Notes under the pieces: generated by a model
What the model was told of the DNA's origin: nothing
What the model saw: only the letters and a program-made list of their open reading frames with translations
Database searches by the model: none
Program-made: the position numbers and the translations under genes
Part shown: piece after piece, positions 9,154-18,281 of the stretch
How positions within the stretch are numbered: the stretch's first letter is position 1
How the letters are laid out: the number at the start of each line of letters is the position of its first letter
Assembly: GCA_963848415.1 (NCBI GenBank)
Contig: CAWKDN010000001.1
Location: forward strand, 1,116,001 to 1,180,000
Direction: 5' to 3'
DNA from: CAVQBC01 sp963848415
GTDB lineage: Bacteria; Actinomycetota; Thermoleophilia; Solirubrobacterales; Solirubrobacteraceae
DNA length: 64,000 bases

Positions 9154-9615
9154 ATGGACGCGTCCGCGACCAAGCGGGTCCTCGTCGTGGCCAACCGCAC
9201 CGCGGCCACCCACCGGCTGCTTGAGGAGGTGCGCGAGCGGCGCCTGCGCGGACCGTGCGAGTTCGCCGTCCTCATCCCGGACGTCACCGATCGCAAGCAG
9301 GCCGACTGGACGCTCGAGAACGCGATCCCGCTGCTGCGGCGCGCCGCCGGCGGCCCGGTCGAGGGGCTGATCGGCGGGGCCGACCCCTTCACCTCCGTCC
9401 AGGAGGCCGTGCGCGACGGGCACTTCGACGAGATCATCGTCTCGACCCTGTCCAAGCGGACGTCGAAGTGGCTGCGGCGCGATCTCGTGCGCCAGGTCGA
9501 GGGGCTCGGCCTGCCAGTGAAGGCCATCCTCCCCCACCAGAAGGGCGAGCAGGGCGTCACCGACTCTGACGTGTTCCGCAGCGGGCTGATCGGGGGTGGC
9601 GGCATGGGCGGGTAG
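9154..9615 (+). CDS. Universal-stress-protein-like small alpha/beta protein
   Basis: AGAGGAGG at 9141-9148 fixes the ATG start at 9154. The 153-residue product has a Rossmann-like opening strand (RVLVVANRTAA) and a second strand FAVLIPDV. Later comes DEIIVSTLSKRTSKWLRRDL followed by GLPVKAI, which matches the last beta-alpha-beta unit of universal stress protein domains. The C-terminus is Gly-rich. No transmembrane segment is seen. It is one of the few genes here with a full Shine-Dalgarno sequence rather than a leaderless start. Its role may be nucleotide binding or stress response; the exact function is unknown. Confidence 0.6.
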   Translation: MDASATKRVLVVANRTAATHRLLEEVRERRLRGPCEFAVLIPDVTDRKQADWTLENAIPLLRRAAGGPVEGLIGGADPFTSVQEAVRDGHFDEIIVSTLSKRTSKWLRRDLVRQVEGLGLPVKAILPHQKGEQGVTDSDVFRSGLIGGGGMGG

Positions 9616-9628
9616 CCTCCCCGCCCGC

Positions 9629-10054
9629 ATGTGGCTCCAGCGCGACCTCGTCCTCAAGCCCCGCCCGCGCGGCTTCCACCTCGTCACCGGTGAGGTGACC
9701 GCGGCGCTGCCCGAGCTCGGCGAGCTGCGCGCGGGGCTGCTGCACCTGTTCATCCAGCACACCTCGGCGGCGCTGACGCTCAACGAGAACGCCTCGCCCG
9801 ACGTCCGCGCCGACTTCGAGGCCTTCTTCGACGCGGCGGTGCCCGAGGACGCGCCGTACTGGACGCACACGCTCGAGGGCCCCGACGACATGCCCGCCCA
9901 CATCAAGGCCTCGGTGCTCGGGCCGAGCCTGTCGCTGCCCGTCCGGGACGGTGGCCTGGGGCTGGGCACCTGGCAGGGGATCTACCTCTGCGAGCACCGC
10001 GACCGCGGCGGGCCGCGGCGGCTGCTCGCCACACTCACCGGTCAGCCCAGCTGA
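9629..10054 (+). CDS. YjbQ / UPF0047 family protein
   Basis: ATG 9629 is chosen because family members begin directly with the strand seen here (MWLQRDLVLKPRPRGFH) and TAGCCT lies ten bases upstream. The 141-residue product carries the diagnostic segments: FIQHTSAALTLNENASPDVR, YWTHTLEGPDDMPAHIKAS, and GTWQGIYLCEHRD at the C-terminus. Members form small oligomers with conserved His and Asp residues. The E. coli protein shows weak thiamin-phosphate synthase activity, but the cellular role is unsettled. The length is normal for the family and the reading frame is intact. Confidence 0.85.
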   Translation: MWLQRDLVLKPRPRGFHLVTGEVTAALPELGELRAGLLHLFIQHTSAALTLNENASPDVRADFEAFFDAAVPEDAPYWTHTLEGPDDMPAHIKASVLGPSLSLPVRDGGLGLGTWQGIYLCEHRDRGGPRRLLATLTGQPS

Positions 10055-10169
10055 CGCTGCGTCGTCCCGGGGCAGCAGTTCGCCGCCGGTCAGCTCGCAT
10101 ACGATGCACGCAAATTCCGCTGACCGGAGGCGTGGATCGCCCCCGGCGCCGAACTGGGGACGAGGTCGC

Positions 10170-12077
10170 ATGTCCAGCATCACCCGCATGTCCATCGCCG
10201 TGGCTGTCGTGGCGGCGGCAGCGCTCGCCGGCCCGGCACCCGCCGCGGCGTCGCCCGACCTCGGCGCGACGCCGACCGCGATCAGCTTCGCCGATCACGG
10301 CATCCACGACGGCAATCACGAGAACCGGACGGTGGACTTCGAGGCCACCGGGGCGACGCAGATCTCGTCTGTGGCGATCGTGGGCGCGGACCCGGGGCAG
10401 TTCCGCGTGTCCGCCGACCGGGGCTGCACGAACGCGACCCTCAACCCGGGGGATCGATGCGGGGTCGACGTGCAGTTCATCCCCTCGTCCGTCGGCGCCA
10501 AGACCGCGGAGCTGCTCGTCACCGACACCAGCGGGGACACCGAAGTGCTGCTCTCCGGGACCGGGATCACGGGGCAGCTGGCGAGCAACCCGCCCGCGAT
10601 CCAGTTCAATCCGCAGCCGTACTACTTCGGCCAGCAGGGCCAGGGCTTGAACCTCTTCAACCCCAGCACGACCGCTGCCACGCAGGCGATCGCGGGCACG
10701 ATCACCGGCCCCGACGCCGCGCGCTTCTTCGTCAACTACTGGGGGCAACTGCTTCACGCAGCTCTACTTCCCCGGCAATGGATGCGGGCTCGGCGTGACC
10801 TTCAACCCCACCGGTCCCGGCACCTTCACCGCCCAACTCGAGATCAGCTCCGACGCCACCAACGCGACACTGATCGTCCCGCTGAGCGCCGTCGCACTCG
10901 CCGGCGCACAGATCGTCATCGAGCCGGGACGGATCGACTTCGGCACCGTCGCCGTGGGCCAGGACGCGACGCGGACCGTGCGGCTGACCAACACCGGGGA
11001 CTTCCCGGCGCAAGTCCAACAGGCGCTGTTCGTCACCGGTCGCCCTGAGGTGTTCTTCGTCACCGACGACGGCTGCACCGCGCAGATCGTCAACCCGGGC
11101 GATTCCTGCACCTTCGTCGCGCACTTCCGGCCGGCCGACGCCGGCGCCAGGGACGCGGCGCTGTTCGTCATCGGTGGCACGCCGACGAGGCCGGTCGACA
11201 ACATCGGCGTGACCGGAACGGGCGTGATCCCTGGGGCGCCGCCCGTCTCGACCCCGGACGCGCCGCAGCCAGGCCCGCCCGGGACGGCCGCCGCAGCCGG
11301 CCAGGACCTCTCCCGGCTCTCCGGCGCCTTCACCGACGAGCGTGCGTGCCGTGCCGTGCGCGCCCCGCAGATGCTCCGCCTCGGGGGTCGGGAGGCGACC
11401 ATCGGCGTCGGCAGTCCGGCGACCCCCGCGGCGCCTTTGACGGTGCGCGCCGGCGGGGTCGTACAGGTCTCCCTCGACGGGAGAGTTCTCGGCCGCGGCA
11501 GGACGGTCGCGATCTACCCCAGAGCCCTGTCGGGCTTCGGGGACGGCGAGCACCGCCTGCGCGTGAGCGCCGGCGCGGCCGCCGCTGAGGCGCCGATCGG
11601 GCTGGCCCCGTGCCGCCTCGCGGTCGCGGGCGACGGCGGCCCCGGCCGGGCCGCCACCCTCGCGGTCTCGGCCCGGGCGGGGATGAGCTCGCTCAGCCTG
11701 AGCCTCTCGCGCTCGCTGCGCCTGCGGGTCGCTCGCGGTCTAGGCCTCGGACGGGGGTGGCTGAAGAGCGCCGGCTACCCGGCGCGCCGGTTTGCCCTGA
11801 CGGGAGCCCGAACCCGCTCCAACGGCGTCACCGTGCGGCTCACCTCGCGCGGCATCCGCGTCAGCGGGCTACCGGCCGAGACCGGGGTGGTTCAACTGCG
11901 GCTCGATGCCGGGGTCCTCTCCGGGCGCGGCGGCTCGGTCACCGCGGTCGCCACCCTGCAGGGGGATCGCACCCCGTCGCGCGCCTCCGCTCCGGTGGGC
12001 TGGTCCCTGGCAGGGCGCGGGCGCGCTCGGGTCGCTGCGCAACGGCGGCTGCGACGCTCAGCCGGCGCCGGCGCGGG
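10170..12077 (+). CDS. Secreted choice-of-anchor D (ASPM/SPD-2/Hydin-like) repeat protein (frameshift; 3' end uncertain)
   Basis: ATG 10170 opens a signal peptide (AVAVVAAAALAGPAPAAAS). Three beta-sandwich repeats of about 100 residues follow, each with a 'value-at-NPGD-x-C' core and a closing SGTG/TGTG, as in choice-of-anchor D proteins. Repeat 2 is broken at the GGGGG run 10740-10744. With four G it reads YWGNCFTQLYFPGNGCGLGVTF and is intact. Beyond about 11300 a second region with Cys pairs and a basic beta-rich part follows. No stop codon occurs before the antisense enoyl-CoA hydratase gene; the frame stays open to 12399, so I end it at that boundary. A further indel near 11990-12060 is likely. 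Probably a cell-surface adhesion or scaffold protein. Confidence 0.65.
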
Positions 12078-12857
12078 TCAGCGGCCCTTCCACACCGGGT
12101 CGCGCTTCTCGGCGAAGGCGACCGCGCCCTCGCGCGCGTCCTCCGAGCCGAACACCGGCCCCGCGATCTCGCCCTGGGCGGCCCACGCCTCGGCCTCGGT
12201 CCAGTTGGCGGCGCCGGCGATCATGCGCTTGGAGGCTTCCAGCGCCAGCGGCCCGTTGCGCACGATCGCGGCGGCCAGCTCGCGGGCGTCGCCGACCGCC
12301 GCGCCGGGCTCCGAGACCCGGTTGACGATCCCCAGCTCGTGCCCGCGCTGGGCGGTGATCGGATCGCCCGTGAGCGCCAGCTCCATCGCCACGTGGTAGG
12401 GGATCCGCCGCGGCAGGTGGATCAGGGCGCCGGCGGCGGCGACCAGCGAGCGCTTGACCTCCGGGATCCCCAGGCGGGCGTCGCGGGCGGCCACGATCAG
12501 GTCGCAGGCGAGCGCGACCTCGAAGCCGCCCGCCACCGCGAAGCCCTCGACGGCGGCGATCAGCGGCTTGCGCGCGGCGCGCTGGGTGATGCCCGCGAAG
12601 CCGCGGTCGCCGACGTAGGGCCGCTCGCCCGCCACGAAGGCCTTGAGGTCCATGCCCGCGCAGAACGAGCCGCCCGCGCCGGTGAGGATGCCGGCCTGCA
12701 GCTCGGGCTCGGCGTCGAGCCGGTCCAGCGCCGCGGCCACGCCCTCGGCGACCGCCAGGTTGACCGCGTTGCGGGCCTCGGGCCGGTTGAGGGTGATCAG
12801 CAGGACGCCGTCGGAGGCGTCGGCGGTCACCGCCGCCGCTGGGTCTGGCTCGGCCAT
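12078..12857 (-). CDS. Enoyl-CoA hydratase/isomerase (crotonase) family protein
   Basis: The 259-residue product from ATG 12857 is full length for a crotonase. The oxyanion-hole segment is SFCAGMDLKAF, and the second backbone-NH loop is GFAVAGGFEVALACDL, with a Glu at the position of the first catalytic Glu. LGIPEVKRSL supplies the second. These enzymes hydrate or isomerise acyl-CoA thioesters, in beta-oxidation or related pathways; the exact substrate cannot be read. The stop codon abuts the unresolved 3' end of the secreted repeat gene. The OsmC gene upstream on the same strand ends four bases before this start, so they are likely co-transcribed. Confidence 0.85.
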   Translation of the reverse strand: MAEPDPAAAVTADASDGVLLITLNRPEARNAVNLAVAEGVAAALDRLDAEPELQAGILTGAGGSFCAGMDLKAFVAGERPYVGDRGFAGITQRAARKPLIAAVEGFAVAGGFEVALACDLIVAARDARLGIPEVKRSLVAAAGALIHLPRRIPYHVAMELALTGDPITAQRGHELGIVNRVSEPGAAVGDARELAAAIVRNGPLALEASKRMIAGAANWTEAEAWAAQGEIAGPVFGSEDAREGAVAFAEKRDPVWKGR

Positions 12858-12861
12858 CGCG

Positions 12862-13449
12862 TCAGCCCGCCTCGGCCGGGCTCAGCGCGAGCGCCTCGGC
12901 CGGCTCGGGCTCACCCTCGGGCAGGTCGAAGCGCTGCTCGAGCACCACGGCGCCGCCCGGCCGCCGCCAGCGGAAGACCATCGGCATGCGTGCGCGGTGG
13001 TAGACCCCCAGCTGCGGGCAGGCGCGATGGGTCTCCTGGGCCAGCACCGCGATGCGCTCGTCGGCTGCGGGCGAGTCGAGCTCGAGCTCGAGCGAGATCT
13101 GGGCGAACTCGGGCGAGCGCGAGCGATCGCCGTCGTAGAAGCCGCGCAGGTCGATCAGCGAGCGGCCGCCGATCCGGATCCCGTCGATCGGGATCCCGAG
13201 CTCGACCGCCACGACCTTGATCGTGATCGAGGTGCAGGTCGCGAGGGCGGCGAGCTGGTACTGGACCGGCGACCAGCCGCGGCTCTGCCCGCGCAGCTCG
13301 GGCGGGTCGCCGATGTCGAAGCCCAGTGGCTCGTCGGCGAGGATGGACGCCTGGCCGCGCGTGAAGGCCTCGACGCGCATCTGGCCGAAGCTCCGGGTCG
13401 CGACGTCGACCACGGCGATGTGCTCGGGGTACTCGGGGTCGGTCGGCAT
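12862..13449 (-). CDS. OsmC family protein
   Basis: The 195-residue protein starts at ATG 13449, seven bases after a TAGCCT on this strand (plus-strand 13457-13462), so it is probably leaderless. It has the OsmC core: an early RVEAFTRG strand, a GWSPVQYQLAALATCTSITIK helix with the first redox Cys, and THRACPQLGVY with the second. OsmC/Ohr proteins reduce organic hydroperoxides through this Cys pair. The spacing and the TCTS variant suggest an OsmC-like subfamily rather than classical Ohr. It probably forms an operon with the downstream enoyl-CoA hydratase. Its start lies 11 bases beyond the stop of nucS. Confidence 0.8.
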   Translation of the reverse strand: MPTDPEYPEHIAVVDVATRSFGQMRVEAFTRGQASILADEPLGFDIGDPPELRGQSRGWSPVQYQLAALATCTSITIKVVAVELGIPIDGIRIGGRSLIDLRGFYDGDRSRSPEFAQISLELELDSPAADERIAVLAQETHRACPQLGVYHRARMPMVFRWRRPGGAVVLEQRFDLPEGEPEPAEALALSPAEAG

Positions 13450-13456
13450 CCCCGGC

Positions 13457-13462
13457 AGGCTA
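13457..13462 (-). promoter_or_regulatory. Putative -10 element of leaderless OsmC promoter
   Basis: On the minus strand this reads TAGCCT, with seven bases to the ATG. It lies across the 3' end of nucS. Confidence 0.45.
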
Positions 13463-14149
13463 CGCCGCGGAGGCCCCCTGCGCCGCGAACAAGGTGAGCG
13501 CGGGCTCGCGCTCACCTCGGAGCTCGGCGAGGTCGACCTCGACCCAGGCGATCCCGCGCGCCTCGGCCAGCACGCGGGCCTGGGGCTTGACGACCTGGGC
13601 GGCCAGCACGCCCCGGCACGCCGCCGTCGCGGGGTCGCGCCGGATGCGCTCCAGGTAGCGCGCGAGCTGCTCGACTGCGTCGATCGTCCCGACCCGCTTG
13701 ATCTCGACGGCGATCCAGCCGTCGGCGTCGTCGCGGCACATGAGGTCGACCGGGCCGATGTCCGTCGGCCACTCGCGCCGGACGAGCCGGAACCCCTCGC
13801 CGCACCGCTGCGGCGCGTCGGCCAGCAGCACCTGCAGGTCGGCCTCCACGCCGTCCTTCTCGAGCTGGGCGGCGTCGAAGTCCATCGGGTGCGAGACGTC
13901 GGAGAGCACCTCGGCCAGCCGGATCTCCAGCCGGTCCTCGCCGCGGCGCTTTCGCACGACGATCGTGTCCCCGCGCTCCTCGACGACCGTCGGCGGCGTC
14001 ATCCAGTTCAGCGGCTTGTAGCCGCCCGCGTCGGCGTGGACGAGCACCGAGCCGTCGGCCTTGATCATCACCAGCCGCAGCGCCTCGGGCAGGCGGGCGG
14101 TGAGGCGGCCGGTGTACTCGACCGAGCAGCGGGCGACGATCAGGCGCAT
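13460..14149 (-). CDS. nucS: Mismatch-specific endonuclease NucS/EndoMS
   Basis: The 229-residue protein starts at ATG 14149. It has the characteristic MRLIVARCSVEYTGRL opening, an N-terminal DNA-binding half with HADAGGYKPLNWM, and a RecB-like nuclease half. There GPVDLMCRD and GWIAVEIKRVG supply the Asp and Glu-x-Lys catalytic residues. The near-terminal ALTLF resembles a sliding-clamp binding motif. NucS cuts both strands at mismatches and replaces MutS/MutL repair in many actinobacteria and archaea, so its presence supports the actinobacterial assignment. TACGGT on the minus strand (14162-14167) is a possible -10 element. Confidence 0.93.
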   Translation of the reverse strand: MRLIVARCSVEYTGRLTARLPEALRLVMIKADGSVLVHADAGGYKPLNWMTPPTVVEERGDTIVVRKRRGEDRLEIRLAEVLSDVSHPMDFDAAQLEKDGVEADLQVLLADAPQRCGEGFRLVRREWPTDIGPVDLMCRDDADGWIAVEIKRVGTIDAVEQLARYLERIRRDPATAACRGVLAAQVVKPQARVLAEARGIAWVEVDLAELRGEREPALTLFAAQGASAA

Positions 14150-14202
14150 GAGGGAAGCGGCACCGTACGTCGGCCGGCGGACGTCACCGGGACGGGCCTC
14201 AC

Positions 14203-14838
14203 TCAGTAGAGCTTGTCGGCGTAGTCGGCGCCGTAGTAGCGCTCGAGCTCCTCCAGCGAGTCTCCCGGCCGCTCCAGCGTCCTGGCGATCTGCGCCCGCG
14301 ACGGAAGCGCGTCCGGCCGCCACGTCTCCGTGTCCCACAGCTCAGAGCGCAGGAAGGCCTTCGAGCAGTGGAAGAAGACCTCCTCGACATCGACCACCAG
14401 CGCGAGCAGCGGGCGGTGGCCGGCGACGACCAGCTCGTCGAAGAACGGCGCCTCGCGCACGAGGCGCCCGCGGCCGTTGATCCGCAGCGTGTCGCCGCGG
14501 CCCGGCACCACCGAGAGCATCCCGACCCAGGGGTTGGACAAGAGGTTGAGAAAGCCGTCGACGCGCCGGTTGCCCTTGCGCTCGCCGACGACGACGGTGG
14601 TGTCGTCGACGACCTTCACGAAGCCCGGCGGATCGCCCTTCGGGGACACGTCGCAGGAGCCGTCGGCCGCCGCGGTGGCGATCAGGCAGAACGGCGAGCC
14701 GGCCAGCCAGGCGCGGTGGGTCTCCCCGAGCCGGCTGCGAGCCTTGTCGCGCACCCGCTCGGTCGGACGGCCGACGATCTCGCGCAACTCCGCCTCGCTG
14801 GTGACGTGCGCCCAGCCGTCGTGATCGATCGTGTCCAT
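14203..14838 (-). CDS. Pyridoxamine 5'-phosphate oxidase-family flavoprotein (MSMEG_1061-like)
   Basis: ATG 14838 (MDTIDHDGW) is preferred over 14859 because TAGGGT (minus strand, 14846-14851) lies seven bases before it. The 211-residue product has the split-barrel flavoprotein segments AGSPFCLIATAAADGSCDVSPKGDPPGFV and NRRVDGFLNLLSNPWVGMLSVVPG. A C-terminal helical part with a HCSKAFLRSELWD segment follows. This combination is typical of the actinobacterial 'MSMEG_1061 family' of FMN/F420-type split-barrel proteins. The substrate is unknown. It is divergent from the LOV phosphatase, 44 bases between starts, and both starts look leaderless. Confidence 0.8.
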   Translation of the reverse strand: MDTIDHDGWAHVTSEAELREIVGRPTERVRDKARSRLGETHRAWLAGSPFCLIATAAADGSCDVSPKGDPPGFVKVVDDTTVVVGERKGNRRVDGFLNLLSNPWVGMLSVVPGRGDTLRINGRGRLVREAPFFDELVVAGHRPLLALVVDVEEVFFHCSKAFLRSELWDTETWRPDALPSRAQIARTLERPGDSLEELERYYGADYADKLY

Positions 14839-14845
14839 CGACCAA

Positions 14846-14851
14846 ACCCTA
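14846..14851 (-). promoter_or_regulatory. Putative -10 element of leaderless PPOX promoter
   Basis: Minus-strand TAGGGT, seven bases before ATG 14838. It is paired with the divergent TACGCT of the LOV gene 18 bases away. Confidence 0.45.
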
Positions 14852-14869
14852 GAGCCCACCCGGCCCGGA

Positions 14870-14875
14870 TACGCT
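14870..14875 (+). promoter_or_regulatory. Putative -10 element of leaderless LOV-phosphatase promoter
   Basis: TACGCT is seven bases upstream of ATG 14883. No Shine-Dalgarno sequence is visible in the CAGCGGG between them. Confidence 0.45.
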
Positions 14876-14882
14876 CAGCGGG

Positions 14883-16073
14883 ATGTCCGGGTCCGAGCTC
14901 CATCTGGCGGTAGCCGCCGCCGGCTCCGGGATCACGCTCGCCGACGCGACGGCCCAGGGCTTCCCGCTCACCTACGTCAACGCGGCCTTCGAGCGGCTCA
15001 CCGGGTACCCGAGCGAGGAGTGCGTCGGGCGCAACTGCCGCTTCCTGCAGGGTTCCGGGACCGACCGCGAGGCCACGGAGCAGATCGCCGCGGCGCTGCG
15101 CGAGGCGCGCGAGTGCACGGTCACGCTGCGCAACTACCGCAAGGACGGCACGCCGTTCGAGAACGAGCTGCGCCTGGCCCCGGTGTTCGACGACTCGGGT
15201 GTCTACCGGCAGGTCGTCGGCGTGCAGAACGACGTGACCGAGCTCATCTCCGCCCGCCGCGCGCTCGAGGCCGAGCGCGACCGCACGCAGCGCTCGCTGG
15301 AGAGCGCCGGCCGGGTGATCGCCACCCAGGACCAGGAGCTCGCCGAGCTGCGGGTGCTCCAGGAGGCGCTCACCCCGCACGAGCCGCTCAGCGGCCGCGG
15401 GCTCAACCTGGCCAGCGTGTTCCAGCCCGCCGAGGAGGGGGTGGCCGGCGACTTCTACCTCGTGGCGGAGGCCCCTCGCGAGGCGACCGTGCTGGCGATC
15501 GGCGACGTGGTCGGCCACGGGCTCGAGGCCGCGCGGCGGGCGACCTACGTCCGCGCCGCGCTGGCGACCTTCACGCGCTTCACCGACGATCCGCTGCGGC
15601 TGCTGCGGATGGCCAACTACTCGCTGATCGAGCGCTCCGGCACGAGCGAGCAGTTCGTGACGGCGCTGATCGCCACCTACCGGCCGGCCGAGGGATCACT
15701 CAGGTGGGCCGCCGCCGGGCATCCGGGCCCGCTTGCGCTCGACACCGGTGAGCCGATGGGCGGCGCCGGACGGCCCGGCGTCCCGCTCGGGATCGAGCTG
15801 GACCTGGGCGGCGAGGCGGTGGAAGTGCCCTTCGTGGCCGGCGACGGCATCCTGCTCTTCACCGACGGGCTGGTCGAGGCCCGGAGCCCGTCGTCGTCGT
15901 CGGGTGTCATCGCGTCGCGGCTGGGCGACCGGCGGGTGCGCGAGCTGCTGCGCGAGCTCGCCTCGCGCGAGCCCGCCGAGGTGGTCAGCGCGTTGCGGTC
16001 CGCCGCCTCCCAGCACACCGGGGGTGCGTTCGCGGACGACCTCTGCCTGCTGGCGGCCCGTGCCGCCGGCTGA
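14883..16073 (+). CDS. LOV-domain blue-light receptor fused to a PP2C/SpoIIE-type phosphatase
   Basis: Residues about 8-118 form a LOV-type PAS domain. GRNCRFLQG puts the flavin-adduct Cys at residue 52, with the flanking Asn, Arg and Gln of LOV sensors; RNYRKDGTPFENEL and VVGVQNDVTE supply further flavin-contact residues, including the late Gln. A coiled-coil linker (about 120-165) leads to a SpoIIE/RsbU-type phosphatase domain (about 180-396) with GDFY, AIGDVVGHGLEAA, and ADDLCLLAAR metal-binding Asp motifs. Such proteins typically dephosphorylate an anti-sigma-factor antagonist, here presumably in response to blue light. No anti-sigma factor or antagonist gene is adjacent, so the partner must be elsewhere. 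The downstream FUSC gene overlaps its 3' end by 14 bases. Confidence 0.9.
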   Translation: MSGSELHLAVAAAGSGITLADATAQGFPLTYVNAAFERLTGYPSEECVGRNCRFLQGSGTDREATEQIAAALREARECTVTLRNYRKDGTPFENELRLAPVFDDSGVYRQVVGVQNDVTELISARRALEAERDRTQRSLESAGRVIATQDQELAELRVLQEALTPHEPLSGRGLNLASVFQPAEEGVAGDFYLVAEAPREATVLAIGDVVGHGLEAARRATYVRAALATFTRFTDDPLRLLRMANYSLIERSGTSEQFVTALIATYRPAEGSLRWAAAGHPGPLALDTGEPMGGAGRPGVPLGIELDLGGEAVEVPFVAGDGILLFTDGLVEARSPSSSSGVIASRLGDRRVRELLRELASREPAEVVSALRSAASQHTGGAFADDLCLLAARAAG

Positions 16074-18279
16074 GGCGCCGGTCCACTCGCCGCCGCGGCG
16101 GCCCTGGGCGGCGATCACCCGCCCGCCGCGAGCCACGCGCCACAAGGCCTTGCGGGTCTCGCTGGTGACCACGGTCGCGTTCCTGTTCAACCTGCACGTC
16201 CTCGGCGAGCCGCAGGCGGCGCTCTTCGGGGCGCTCGGGCCCCTCGGCCTGCTCGCGACCGCCGACTTCGGCGGCCCCGCGCGCGTCCGCCTGCGCGCCT
16301 ACCTCGTGACGCTCGCGCTCGCCGCGGTGGTCGTGGCCATCGGGACGCTGCTCTCCGAGCGGACGATCGCCGCCTCGGTGGCGATGCTCGTGATCGCCTT
16401 CGTGGCCTCCTTCGGCGCGGTCGCAGGCCGCAACGTGGCCGGCGGCGCCACCGCGATCATCCTCTTCTACGTCGTCGCGTGCGCCATCCCGGTGCCCGCG
16501 GACGAGCTCGTCAACCGGCTCACCGGCCTGCTGATCGCGGGCGGGTTGTCCGTGGCCGCCGGCATGCTGCTCTGGCCCGACCACCCGGGCCGGGACTTCC
16601 GCGCGCGGCTCGGGGAGGCCGCGCTCGCGCTCGCGGACCTGACCCGCCGGCTGTCCGCGCACGAGCCGCTCGGCGAAGCGGCGCGCGAGGCGCGCGCGAG
16701 GCTCGCCGCCGTCCGGCCCTACGCCGGCGCGGCGATCGACCGGCCGGCCGGCACGGCGGCCGCCGACGCGGCGCAGGTGGTGCTCGTGCGCGCCCTCGAC
16801 CGGATCGAGGCGCTGCTGGCGCGGCTCGGCGCCGTCCCGCTTCGCACGGCCGTCGACCGCGACGCGGCGCTCGAGGCCGCAGCGGCCCCGCTGCTGGAGA
16901 CGCTGGCCGACTCGCTCGCGCGCTGCGGGACCGCGCTCACCGGCAGCGGCCCGCCGCCCGCGGCCGCGCCCGTGCTCGCGGCGCGCGAGGCGCACCGCGA
17001 AGCGGCGATCCCCGCGCTCTGCGGCGTACTGGCGCGCGGGACCGACGGCGAGCGCTTCAGGGCGCTGACCGAGGTCGCCTACGCGCGGCGGGTACTCGCC
17101 ACCGCCACGCTGGTGGCCGTCGCTCACGCCCGGGTGGCGCTCGGCGTCGACTCCCACCTCGACCACGCCGCGCTACCAGCGCAGATCGCTCCATTGAGCC
17201 GCGGCCGGCGCTGGTACCTGCGCGTCCGCAACAACCTCTCGCTCGACTCTGTCCTGCTGCGCAACAGCCTGCGGCTGGCGCTCGCGCTGGCCGCCGCCCG
17301 CCTGCTGGTCGGGCTGCTCGACCTCTCGCACGGCTTCTGGGTGATCTTCGCGACGCTCAGCACACTGCGCTCGAGCGTCGTGCACACGGGCACGAGCGCG
17401 CTGCTGGCCGTGGGCGGCACGCTGCTCGGCTTCGCCGTGGCGGCGGCGCTGCTGGCGCTCACCGGGGACGCTGAGCTCGCCCTCACGCTGCTGCTGCCGG
17501 TCGGGGCCTTTCTCGCGGTCTACGGGGGCGGAGCGAGCCTGGCGCTCGGCCAGGCGGGCTTCACCTTCTTCGTGCTCGTGCTCTTCAACCTGCTGCAGGC
17601 GAGCGGGTGGCAGCTTGGGCTCGTCCGGGTCGAGAACGTGGCCATCGGCGTGGCGGTCGGCCTGGTGATCGGGATCGCCGCCTGGCCGCGAGGCGCGGAG
17701 GGCCAGCTCGGACGGGCGATCGCGCGCGTGCTGGAGACCGGCGGGGCCTTCGCCCGCGACACGGCGGGCTGGTTGTTCATCTCGGGCGGGGCGGAAGCCG
17801 ACCGACGGCTCCGCCATCAGGCCATCGCCGCCGCCCGCCGCGCCGACGACGTCTTCGCGGCCTGGATCGGCGAGGGCGGCGGCCGCGAGGGCCGGCTCGC
17901 GGACTGGTCCTCGCTGCTCCTGCAGGCGCACGGGCTGTGGTACTCCGCCGAGTTGATGGGCGACTTCCCCCGCGTCCGCGAGCCGCGCGGCTGCCCGCAC
18001 CTCGCCGAGGCGCTCGAGCTCCGGGCGCAGCACACCCAGGCCCGGGCCGACGCGCTGGCCGCGGCGTTGCGCAATCGCGACGCCGAGCCCTTCGCCGGTG
18101 ACGCGCCGCTCCCCAGCCGGACGCCCGGGACGGAGTGCGTGCGCAGCATGAAGGGATCCGACGACCAGCCGGAGCTGGCCGCGACCGTGCGGATCTTCGT
18201 CATGCGGGCGTGGCTGGTCGAGCTCGGCGACGAGCTCGCGACCGCCGGCCCGCTGGCCGCCCGCGTGGCGCGGGGGTAG
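16060..18279 (+). CDS. FUSC-family aromatic acid / efflux-type membrane protein
   Basis: GTG 16060 is the best start; it overlaps the LOV gene by 14 bases, so translation may be coupled. The 739-residue product has two membrane halves. Residues about 25-165 hold five or six hydrophobic segments, followed by a long Ala/Arg-rich cytosolic helical region. A second block of segments spans about 400-545, with SHGFWVIFATLSTLRSS and LLGF motifs of the FUSC/ArAE family, then a C-terminal cytosolic domain. Relatives export aromatic carboxylic acids or are of unknown substrate. No membrane-fusion partner is nearby, as is usual in monoderms. It ends two bases before the convergent DnaJ gene. Confidence 0.8.
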   Translation: MPPAEAPVHSPPRRPWAAITRPPRATRHKALRVSLVTTVAFLFNLHVLGEPQAALFGALGPLGLLATADFGGPARVRLRAYLVTLALAAVVVAIGTLLSERTIAASVAMLVIAFVASFGAVAGRNVAGGATAIILFYVVACAIPVPADELVNRLTGLLIAGGLSVAAGMLLWPDHPGRDFRARLGEAALALADLTRRLSAHEPLGEAAREARARLAAVRPYAGAAIDRPAGTAAADAAQVVLVRALDRIEALLARLGAVPLRTAVDRDAALEAAAAPLLETLADSLARCGTALTGSGPPPAAAPVLAAREAHREAAIPALCGVLARGTDGERFRALTEVAYARRVLATATLVAVAHARVALGVDSHLDHAALPAQIAPLSRGRRWYLRVRNNLSLDSVLLRNSLRLALALAAARLLVGLLDLSHGFWVIFATLSTLRSSVVHTGTSALLAVGGTLLGFAVAAALLALTGDAELALTLLLPVGAFLAVYGGGASLALGQAGFTFFVLVLFNLLQASGWQLGLVRVENVAIGVAVGLVIGIAAWPRGAEGQLGRAIARVLETGGAFARDTAGWLFISGGAEADRRLRHQAIAAARRADDVFAAWIGEGGGREGRLADWSSLLLQAHGLWYSAELMGDFPRVREPRGCPHLAEALELRAQHTQARADALAAALRNRDAEPFAGDAPLPSRTPGTECVRSMKGSDDQPELAATVRIFVMRAWLVELGDELATAGPLAARVARG

Positions 18280-18281
18280 AT

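Noticed and set aside
10170..12399. Extending the secreted repeat protein to the in-frame stop at 12399
   Set aside because: The last 320 bases would be antisense to a well-conserved enoyl-CoA hydratase and encode no plausible domain.
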